NCBI GenBank assembly: GCA_945861295.1 | Contig: CAMAUF010000153.1 | Span: 1-6,074 of the forward strand | Reading direction: 5' to 3' | Length of the DNA stretch: 6,074 bases | Source of the DNA: a bacterium | Lineage (GTDB): Bacteria > Chloroflexota > Dehalococcoidia > Tepidiformales > Tepidiformaceae | Part shown: positions 1 through 4,740 of the stretch, piece by piece | Position numbering within the stretch: position 1 is the first letter of the stretch | Layout of the letters: each line of letters opens with the position of its first letter | Translations under genes and position numbers: made by a program | Notes under the pieces: generated by a model | Seen by the model: only the letters and a program-made list of their open reading frames with translations | Told to the model about the DNA's origin: nothing | Database searches by the model: none

Positions 1-1
1 G

Positions 2-526
2 CCGCCGTTCGCGGACAGCCTGGAGTTCACGCGTGAGACAGTCCGGCTGCGAAGGGGAGGGCTGGACCTTGGCGGGATCGTCAAGGGGTGGACCGTCGAC
101 CTCGCCATTGGGCTGATCGAAGGCCTTGGTTTCCGCGATGCGCTCGTCAACGCCGGCGGCGATCTCCGTTGCGCCGGCTGCGAGCCCGGCGTGGCCGGCT
201 GGCAACTTGAAGTGGACACGCACGAGGGCCGACGGCTCTGGCAAGGGCCAATGAGCGGTTCCCTGGCCACATCGACCTCGCTCAAGCGGCGCTGGACCAC
301 AGACAGCGGCGCCGCGGCTCACCATCTCATCGACCCTCGCACCGGACTCCCGGCGATCAGCCCCTTCGAGCAGGTGTCCGTCTGGGCTCCGGACTGCTGG
401 GAAGCGGAGGCGTGGGCGAAGGCCATCTTGATCGGCGGCGAAGCGGGGCTGACACGAGCCACGGAGGCGGGCCAGGCGGTCCTCGCTGTCGGCCCTGGCG
501 ACGAGATCCGGCGTCACGGCCGCTGA
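2..526 (+). CDS. apbE: FAD:protein FMN transferase (ApbE family), C-terminal part, 5' end off window
   Basis: ApbE enzymes attach FMN from FAD covalently to a Thr/Ser of target flavoproteins such as RnfG/NqrC-type or FMN-binding-domain proteins, usually outside the membrane. The reading frame is open from the window edge, and 174 residues are present of a family usually about 300-350 long. Counting from the first full codon, the family signatures appear in order: LDLGGIVKGWTVD (21-33), NAGGD (50-54), a TSTS segment near 90-93, and HHLIDPRTG (107-115). The late metal-site motif, usually D-x3-T, reads E-x3-K (136-140, in AEAWAKA). The GTG at 191 is not the start, because both N-terminal motifs lie upstream of it in the same frame. 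The stop TGA is at 524-526, converging on the anti-sigma gene 6 bases away. Family assignment is firm. Activity with the changed metal site is uncertain, and no target flavoprotein is visible here. Confidence 0.9.
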   Translation, partial: PPFADSLEFTRETVRLRRGGLDLGGIVKGWTVDLAIGLIEGLGFRDALVNAGGDLRCAGCEPGVAGWQLEVDTHEGRRLWQGPMSGSLATSTSLKRRWTTDSGAAAHHLIDPRTGLPAISPFEQVSVWAPDCWEAEAWAKAILIGGEAGLTRATEAGQAVLAVGPGDEIRRHGR

Positions 527-539
527 ATCGGCCTAGCGG
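518..539. other. Overlapping small inverted repeats at convergent gene ends
   Basis: Two mutually exclusive short stems cover the facing stop codons of the ApbE and anti-sigma genes. GGCCG (518-522) can pair with CGGCC (529-533), and CCGCT (520-524) with AGCGG (535-539). Each stem is only 5 bp and no T-run follows on either strand. It could act as a weak bidirectional terminator, but in such GC-rich DNA stems this short arise by chance. Confidence 0.2.
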
Positions 540-1381
540 AAGCCCGAGAGGTCGGCGACGAAGACGCTCGGCCCGGAGCGCTCTTGCACGCCACCGGCCG
601 TCTCGATCGTGACGACGGCGTTTTCAGACGACTCAATGGTCGGCGGCGCCCAGGTCTGATAGCGCACGAACCCGGCCGAGTCGGTGTTGAACGTGCCGAG
701 ACTGACATAGCGCCCGCCGGCGTTGACCCAGAGCTGGTAGGTTTGGCCCGCGGGCCGGGCGGGCAGGCCGCTCGCCACGAACCAGATGCGCTGTTGTTCG
801 CGGTCCCAGACAAACCGGCCGATGGCGGACGACTCATCGACGGCGAAGACTTCGGCGATCTCGCTCTCGGGCGAGAGGATGGCGAGCAGCAGAGCGCGGT
901 CGTCTTTGGCGTCGGCGCGGATCTCGGAGCTGAGACGCTCAGCTTCGGAGAGCCTCCGAGTCACGGCCTTGATCGCGACGTCTTGGGCCAGGGCATCGTT
1001 GATTTGCGTCTGCAACCCGACGTTCTCCTGGCGCAAATCCCGCACCTGGCCGCGGATAGACACCATGCCGGTGAAGGCAGCCACGGCGACCGCGACAGCG
1101 GCGAGCCCAGCGCCGGCCGTCGCGATGCGCGCCGCCCAGGTAAACGGGCCTGGCCGGCTGATGCCGGTCTCACGAAAAACGCGGCCGCGGAGAGCGCGGG
1201 GCGGCCGCGCCCTGCGGACGCTGAGGGCCAATCCGGCCGTCACACGCCGGCTCTCGGCGACAATCAGCCGGCACGGCAGGCAATCATTGACGTGGAGCGC
1301 GACCAGCGCGGCGATCTCCGGCTCCATCGCGCCGATGGCGAATTCATCGGCCTGTTCTTCCGATACGTGCGCGCCAGTCAT
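533..1381 (-). CDS. Anti-sigma factor, zinc-binding N-terminus, RskA-like C-terminal domain
   Basis: This is a membrane anti-sigma factor predicted to sequester the ECF sigma factor encoded just upstream. The 282-residue protein has an N-terminal ZAS-type segment with HxxxCxxC (His30, Cys34, Cys37), preceded by the typical helix ADEFAIGAMEPEIAALVALH. A single membrane segment spans roughly 84-107 (rich in A, V and G), and a charged, probably coiled-coil stretch spans about 108-165. The C-terminal RskA-like domain (about 170-280) includes GQTYQLWV (212-219) and SVFVADL (272-278). Inside-to-outside topology is inferred: zinc domain in the cytoplasm, RskA domain outside. The ATG start at 1381 lies 5 bases after the sigma stop codon, with no strong Shine-Dalgarno site, so co-transcription and coupled translation are likely. 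Release presumably follows regulated proteolysis or conformational change, as in SigK/RskA systems, but the signal cannot be read from the sequence. Confidence 0.9.
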   Translation of the reverse strand: MTGAHVSEEQADEFAIGAMEPEIAALVALHVNDCLPCRLIVAESRRVTAGLALSVRRARPPRALRGRVFRETGISRPGPFTWAARIATAGAGLAAVAVAVAAFTGMVSIRGQVRDLRQENVGLQTQINDALAQDVAIKAVTRRLSEAERLSSEIRADAKDDRALLLAILSPESEIAEVFAVDESSAIGRFVWDREQQRIWFVASGLPARPAGQTYQLWVNAGGRYVSLGTFNTDSAGFVRYQTWAPPTIESSENAVVTIETAGGVQERSGPSVFVADLSGFR

Positions 1382-1386
1382 CGTCG

Positions 1387-2046
1387 CTACACCCGATCCT
1401 GAAGCGCGCGCCGGAGCTTCTGCATGCCAAGGCGGACCCGCGTCTTGACCGTGCCCAACGGCTCATCGAGCCGGACCGCGATCTCCTGCTGCGTCAGGCC
1501 GCCGAAGTAGGCCAATTCGAGCGCCCGCCGCTGTTCCACGGGAAGCCCTGTCAGCGCCTTCCGCACGAGCAACTGCTCTTCGTGCACCTGGGCCCGTTGC
1601 TCGGGATCGTCTCCGTCGGCGGCGATGGTCGCGAGCAGATCTTGGTCGTCTTCTGGGACCGCTTCACGGCGCCGGCGACGCCCGCGCGCCCGGAGTTCAT
1701 CGACGGCGCGGTTGCGCGCGACGCTCATCAGCCAACTCAGGAACCGCCCGCGCTCGGGCACAAAGCTCTCGGGCTTTCGCCAGAGTCGCACGAAAATCTC
1801 TTGGGTGGCGTCTTCGGCGGGCGCCGGCTCGGCGAGGATGCGCAGGCAAGTCGAGTACACGAGTTCGACGTAGCGGTCGTAGAGCGCCGCGAATGCGACC
1901 TGGTCGCCCTCCACGACGGCGTGCATGATCATCTCGTCAGTCCACCTCGCGCAGATCTCGTACGCTCTGTCCGGGGCTGGCAAGGCCCCGACCCCGTCTC
2001 CGAAGGTACGAACCGTGGCGGCTTCTGGATTGTGTCGAAATGGCAT
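1387..2046 (-). CDS. ECF-family RNA polymerase sigma factor (SigK/RpoE-like)
   Basis: This group 4 (ECF) sigma factor directs RNA polymerase to a stress regulon. Counting from the in-frame ATG at 1932, region 2 spans about 1-84, with GDQVAFAALYDRYVELVY, then DATQEIFVRLW (41-51; the core-binding and -10 region), then WLMSVARNRAVDELRAR. A charged linker rich in Arg, Asp and Glu follows (about 84-121). Region 4 is at about 122-177, with LTQQEIAVRLDEPLGTVKTRV, the helix-turn-helix that reads the -35 element. No extra C-terminal domain is present. The start is uncertain. ATG 2046 gives 219 residues, and TTG 2076 gives 229. ATG 1932 gives 181, close to a minimal ECF length, with GAGGTG 10 bases upstream, but family-like residues (TDE) precede it, so I prefer a start further upstream. 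The anti-sigma gene follows after 5 bases, and the HtrA gene is divergent. Confidence 0.93.
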   Translation of the reverse strand: MPFRHNPEAATVRTFGDGVGALPAPDRAYEICARWTDEMIMHAVVEGDQVAFAALYDRYVELVYSTCLRILAEPAPAEDATQEIFVRLWRKPESFVPERGRFLSWLMSVARNRAVDELRARGRRRRREAVPEDDQDLLATIAADGDDPEQRAQVHEEQLLVRKALTGLPVEQRRALELAYFGGLTQQEIAVRLDEPLGTVKTRVRLGMQKLRRALQDRV

Positions 2047-2060
2047 TGGTGTCTGAGCCG

Positions 2061-2066
2061 ATGATA
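2061..2066 (-). promoter_or_regulatory. Candidate -10 element for the sigma/anti-sigma operon
   Basis: Read on the minus strand this is TATCAT, matching the TAnnnT pattern of housekeeping -10 elements, 14 bases before the ATG at 2046. Transcription would then start close to the ATG with a very short leader, which would explain the lack of a Shine-Dalgarno site there. No good -35 hexamer is found 16-18 bases further upstream, so this rests on a single short motif. Confidence 0.25.
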
Positions 2067-2090
2067 CATCGGCCAAACCTACGTGGATCG

Positions 2091-2113
2091 CTCGCTCGGA
2101 AAATCCGATCGAG
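2091..2113. promoter_or_regulatory. 23-base interrupted palindrome, candidate operator in divergent intergenic region
   Basis: The arms CTCGCTCGGA (2091-2100) and TCCGATCGAG (2104-2113) flank a central AAA and pair at 9 of 10 positions; the mismatch is 2095/2109. The inner TCGGA/TCCGA arms are perfect. The dyad sits between the divergent sigma-factor and protease genes, about 45 bases upstream of the sigma ATG at 2046 and about 96 bases before the protease ATG. Its size and symmetry suit a dimeric helix-turn-helix regulator serving one or both promoters. No regulator gene lies in the window, and function is inferred from symmetry and position. Confidence 0.4.
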
Positions 2114-2192
2114 GCGGCGGCGGCCCTTTACCTTGGCGTTCTCGGGTTTACGAGGGGTTGCCAGGCCGTGCCAGACACTGAGCACATCCTTC

Positions 2193-2198
2193 AAGGAG
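2193..2198 (+). promoter_or_regulatory. Ribosome binding site deciding the protease start
   Basis: AAGGAG lies 11 bases before the ATG at 2210. The spacing is slightly long but usable. It favours ATG 2210 over the in-frame GTG at 2168, which would put a polar 14-residue extension in front of the export signal. Confidence 0.6.
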
Positions 2199-2209
2199 CG
2201 CCCACTTTG

Positions 2210-3361
2210 ATGAACCGACTCCAGGCCACCGTCGCCACGGGCCTCGCCGCCTTGACCCTCTTGGCCGGGGCCGCCTGTTCGTCGCTGCAAAGCACCCCCG
2301 AACCGTCGGCCTCGCCAGCGTCCAGCGAAACCGTCACCGTGTCCCAACCGAAGCCAGCTGGGACGGCGGCCGCCAGTGTCGCCGCGCAAACCCAGGCCGC
2401 CCGCGCCCAGGGCGAGATGAGCGTGGTCGACCTCGTGAAGTTCGCCGAGCCCGCCGTGGTCCGGATCGAAACGGCGGGTGGCATCGGCTCCGGCTTCATC
2501 ATCGACGCCGCGGGGCACATCATCACGAACCAGCACGTCGTGGCCGGCCGCGCCGGGGCGGTCGTTTCGACGGTCTCTGTGACCCTCAGCGACGGGTCAG
2601 TCGTCCAAGGCAAGGTACTCGGCACGGACGCCCGCTCCGACCTGGCGCTGATCTCGATCACAACCGGGACGAAGCTCAAAGCCCTCGACCTCGCCAAGCT
2701 GGAAGATGTCGCGATTGGCCAGGATGTCGTCGCCATCGGCTACGCCCTCGACCTCAAGGGCGGCGAAGGCCCGAGCTTTTCGGTGACGCGCGGAATCGTC
2801 AGCCAGAAGAACCGCAGCCCCAGCGATTCCTCCACCCTGCTCGGCTCCATCCAGACGGACGCCGCTATCAACCATGGCAACAGCGGCGGACCGCTGCTGA
2901 ACCTCTTCGGCCAGGTCGTTGGCGTCAACCAGTCGCTCGCCCCGGACGCGACGACCGGCGGCACGGCCTTCGGGATCGGGTTCGCCGTCGGCGCCGACAT
3001 CATTCGCGCCGTCTATGAGGAGCTGAAAACCGATGGCCAGGTAAACCGCGGGCTCCTCGGCATCCGTAGCTTCGAAGCGCTGCGGCCAGCCAAGGCGCGC
3101 GACCTCGGCGTGCCCGAGTCGATCGGCGGCGTCTATCTCGGTGGCGCCGACGCCGTCGCCCCCGATGGCGCAGCCGCCCGAGGCGGCCTCAAGGCTGGCG
3201 ATGTCATCACCAAGATCGCGGGCGCGACGATCCGCACCGAGGCCGACCTCGCCGTCCAGATGATCCGCAACGCGCCCGGCACGACGATCGACCTCGAAGT
3301 CTACCGGGCGGGCAAGAAGCTCACCCTTTCGGTGACGCTGGGCGACGCCGCTACCCAGTAA
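2210..3361 (+). CDS. Exported HtrA/DegP-like trypsin-type serine protease with one PDZ domain
   Basis: This is an envelope protease/chaperone that cuts or handles misfolded exported proteins. The 383-residue product starts with a signal sequence: an N-terminal Arg, a hydrophobic core at about 6-19, then AGAAC. Cys23 suggests a lipoprotein, although Gly at -3 is not the usual Leu/Val/Ile. A Ser/Thr/Ala/Pro/Gln-rich linker (about 24-68) leads to the protease domain (about 72-275). The full catalytic triad is visible: His109 in TNQHVV, Asp144 in ARSDLAL and Ser225 in HGNSGGPL. A single PDZ domain occupies about 280-378, with GLLGI at its start and GGLKAGDVITKIAG in the core. This layout matches PDZ-bearing HtrA proteins such as DegS, HhoA or mycobacterial HtrA types. 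It is divergent from the ECF sigma/anti-sigma operon, which suggests an envelope-stress role. A strong hairpin follows the stop codon. Confidence 0.94.
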   Translation: MNRLQATVATGLAALTLLAGAACSSLQSTPEPSASPASSETVTVSQPKPAGTAAASVAAQTQAARAQGEMSVVDLVKFAEPAVVRIETAGGIGSGFIIDAAGHIITNQHVVAGRAGAVVSTVSVTLSDGSVVQGKVLGTDARSDLALISITTGTKLKALDLAKLEDVAIGQDVVAIGYALDLKGGEGPSFSVTRGIVSQKNRSPSDSSTLLGSIQTDAAINHGNSGGPLLNLFGQVVGVNQSLAPDATTGGTAFGIGFAVGADIIRAVYEELKTDGQVNRGLLGIRSFEALRPAKARDLGVPESIGGVYLGGADAVAPDGAAARGGLKAGDVITKIAGATIRTEADLAVQMIRNAPGTTIDLEVYRAGKKLTLSVTLGDAATQ

Positions 3362-3382
3362 CGCGCGCCACGCCCGCAACGC

Positions 3383-3417
3383 CAACGAAGCCGCCACTCT
3401 CCCTGGCGGCTTCGTTG
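3383..3417 (+). terminator. Perfect 14-bp hairpin after the HtrA-like gene
   Basis: The arm CAACGAAGCCGCCA (3383-3396) and its exact reverse complement (3404-3417) enclose a 7-base loop, CTCTCCC. It starts 22 bases after the protease stop codon and ends about 50 bases before the next gene. No T-run follows, so it is not a canonical intrinsic terminator. U-less hairpins are common at gene ends in GC-rich bacteria, and it may instead protect the mRNA 3' end. Confidence 0.65.
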
Positions 3418-3456
3418 CGTCCGCACGCACGCGGGGACGGAGCGGGCTTGGGCTCG

Positions 3457-3462
3457 TACGAT
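3457..3462 (+). promoter_or_regulatory. Candidate -10 element for a leaderless transcript
   Basis: TACGAT fits TAnnnT and ends 6 bases before the ATG at 3469, the spacing expected if transcription starts at or next to the A of the start codon. There is no Shine-Dalgarno site before this ATG. No convincing -35 element is seen about 17 bases upstream. Leaderless genes of this form are common in Actinomycetota and Deinococcota. Confidence 0.35.
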
Positions 3463-3468
3463 GCGGGC

Positions 3469-4209
3469 ATGGCCCAACGCATCGTCTCGCTCGTGCCCAG
3501 CCTGACCGAGTTGATCGTCCACTTCGGACTTGCCGATCAGCTTGCCGGGCGGACCCGGTTTTGCACCGAACCCCCGGGGGCGCTGCGCGCCGTGCCGATC
3601 GTCGGCGGGACGAAAGACCCCAAGCTCGACCGGATCGTGGCGCTGCGTCCCTCCATCGTCGTCGCCAACAAGGAGGAGAACCGCCGCGAGGACATCGAAG
3701 CGCTGCGGGTAGCTGGCCTGACGGTCCTCGTGACGGACCCCAATACGGTAGAGGAGGCCGCGCGGATGATCGCGGAAGTGGCCGCCACGCTCGGCGTCAG
3801 TCCGCTGGGAGACCGGCTCGCGGCCGAGATCCGTTCAGAAGCCGCATCCGTCAATCCGATTCAGCCCGCCGTCCGCGTCTTCGTGCCGATCTGGAAGTCC
3901 CCATGGCTTGGCTTGGGCTGTGACACCTACGGGCACGACCTGCTTCGCGTTGCGGGCTTTACCAACGTACTCGGCGACCGCACGCGCTACCCGGAGGTGA
4001 CGCTGGAGGCGATCGCCACGCTGACGCCGGATGTCGTGCTGCTGCCGGACGAACCGTATCCCTTTGGGCCGAAGGACATCCCGGCCTTCGCCGGCATCGC
4101 GCCGGCCATCCCGGTCGATGGCAAGCTCCTCTGGTGGTATGGCCCACGCGTGCCGGAGGCCATCCGCGAATTGCGCCCGCTCGCGGAGGCGATCGCGGCG
4201 GAACGTTGA
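3469..4209 (+). CDS. Helical-backbone (BtuF/TroA-like) binding protein without signal peptide
   Basis: The 246-residue protein resembles class III periplasmic binding proteins of the BtuF/FhuD type, which bind cobalamin, haem or ferric siderophores for ABC importers. The opening RIVSLVPSLTELI (4-16) is the classic N-terminal strand-helix, followed by GRTRFC (27-32), VPIVGGTKDPKLDRIVALRP (42-61) and, in the second lobe, YGHDLLRVAGFTNVL (154-168), TLEAIATLTPDVVLL (178-192) and a Trp-rich LLWWYGPRVPEAI (220-232). There is no signal peptide or lipobox: the fold begins at residue 4. It is therefore either cytosolic or exported by another route. No permease or ATPase gene adjoins it. The ATG at 3469 is chosen because an upstream in-frame TTG (3415) lies inside the hairpin and adds non-family residues. 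The ligand cannot be named. A role in cobalamin or corrinoid handling is one possibility by homology only. Confidence 0.82.
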   Translation: MAQRIVSLVPSLTELIVHFGLADQLAGRTRFCTEPPGALRAVPIVGGTKDPKLDRIVALRPSIVVANKEENRREDIEALRVAGLTVLVTDPNTVEEAARMIAEVAATLGVSPLGDRLAAEIRSEAASVNPIQPAVRVFVPIWKSPWLGLGCDTYGHDLLRVAGFTNVLGDRTRYPEVTLEAIATLTPDVVLLPDEPYPFGPKDIPAFAGIAPAIPVDGKLLWWYGPRVPEAIRELRPLAEAIAAER

Positions 4210-4218
4210 GCGGCGGCA

Positions 4219-4719
4219 CTACCGGGCGATGCTCTTGGTCCGCCCACGCGCGACGACTTCGCCGAGTTGGTTGGTGTAGGTCGTTTCGACCGTTTGGAGG
4301 ACGAACGGGCCGGAGCCGCCGGACTTCTCTTCGAGCGAATGCAGCCGCGTCAGCGCGGAGATCGTGTCGCCGACATAGGCAGGCGCGAGAAACTCCCACT
4401 CTTCGCCGCCGAACATGACGCGCTTGACGCGCAGTTCGATGCGATGGCGCGCGGTACCGCCACGATAGATGCCGTCCTCCCGCATCGAGGCGACCGGCGC
4501 GTGCTGAGCGACGACGTGCGCCACATAGGTCGGGGGCGCGACGAGTGTCCGGTAGCCCGCGGCCGTGGCGGCCGCTTCGTCGAAATAGATCGGGTTGAGG
4601 TCGTCGACGGCGTAGGCGTAGCGCTGCGATTCCTTCGCGACGATCGTGCCCGAAACGGGCTCGCTGATCGCTTGGCCGACCAACGCCCGCGTCTGGTCTG
4701 GGATGAGCGATTCCGCCAT
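4219..4719 (-). CDS. FAS1-like dehydratase / MaoC N-terminal hot-dog domain protein
   Basis: This small 166-residue hot-dog protein belongs with the FAS1-like dehydratase (MaoC N-terminal) group, whose relatives hydrate or dehydrate acyl-CoA or acyl-ACP intermediates, often as heterodimers (for example mycobacterial HadAB/HadBC). The hydratase-motif region reads YAYAVDDLNPIYFDEAA (34-50), then GYRTLVAPPTYVAHV (55-69), and the last strands carry VLQTVETTYTNQLGEVVARGR (140-160). The usual catalytic His after NP(L/I) is Tyr45, although Asp39/Asp40 and Asn42 remain, so it may be the non-catalytic, substrate-channel subunit. The ATG at 4719 is preferred because AAAGGGGG ends 6 bases upstream. An in-frame ATG at 4740 abuts the stop codon of the oxidase gene and has no ribosome site. 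It is probably co-transcribed with the oxidase. The substrate is unknown. Confidence 0.85.
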   Translation of the reverse strand: MAESLIPDQTRALVGQAISEPVSGTIVAKESQRYAYAVDDLNPIYFDEAAATAAGYRTLVAPPTYVAHVVAQHAPVASMREDGIYRGGTARHRIELRVKRVMFGGEEWEFLAPAYVGDTISALTRLHSLEEKSGGSGPFVLQTVETTYTNQLGEVVARGRTKSIAR

Positions 4720-4725
4720 GACCGG

Positions 4726-4733
4726 CCCCCTTT
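4726..4733 (-). promoter_or_regulatory. Ribosome binding site for the hot-dog protein
   Basis: On the minus strand this reads AAAGGGGG, ending 6 bases before the ATG at 4719. It supports that start over the upstream ATG at 4740. Confidence 0.55.
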
Positions 4734-4740
4734 GACTCAT

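Noticed and set aside
191..193. GTG as start of the ApbE-like gene
   Set aside because: The essential DLGG..KG and NAGGD motifs are upstream in the same frame. The gene is truncated by the window, not short.
584..1402. Long plus-strand open frame (272 codons) opposite the anti-sigma gene
   Set aside because: It is an antisense shadow of a well-recognised gene in GC-rich DNA. Its translation is rich in Arg, Gly and Asp with no domain, and it has no ribosome site.
2168..2209. GTG start giving 14 extra residues on the protease
   Set aside because: The extra residues are polar and would bury the signal sequence. AAGGAG at 2193-2198 supports ATG 2210.
2047..2209. ECF-type autoregulatory promoter (GGAAC/CGTC-like) for the sigma operon or protease
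   Set aside because: I looked on both strands and found no pair of -35 and -10 motifs with suitable spacing. Only an isolated TATCAT and the palindrome stand out.
1937..2536. Minus-strand open frame crossing the divergent intergenic region
   Set aside because: It overlaps both the sigma factor 5' end and the protease signal region in other frames. Its Gly/Arg-rich translation has no family features.
2597..3430. Long minus-strand open frame (277 codons) opposite the HtrA-like gene
   Set aside because: It lies antisense to the catalytic and PDZ domains of the protease, shows no recognisable motif, and runs through the hairpin at 3383-3417, so it is a GC-driven shadow.
3415..3468. TTG start for the binding protein
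   Set aside because: It lies in the right arm of the perfect hairpin and adds residues before the conserved RIVSLVPSLTE start. ATG 3469 fits the family.
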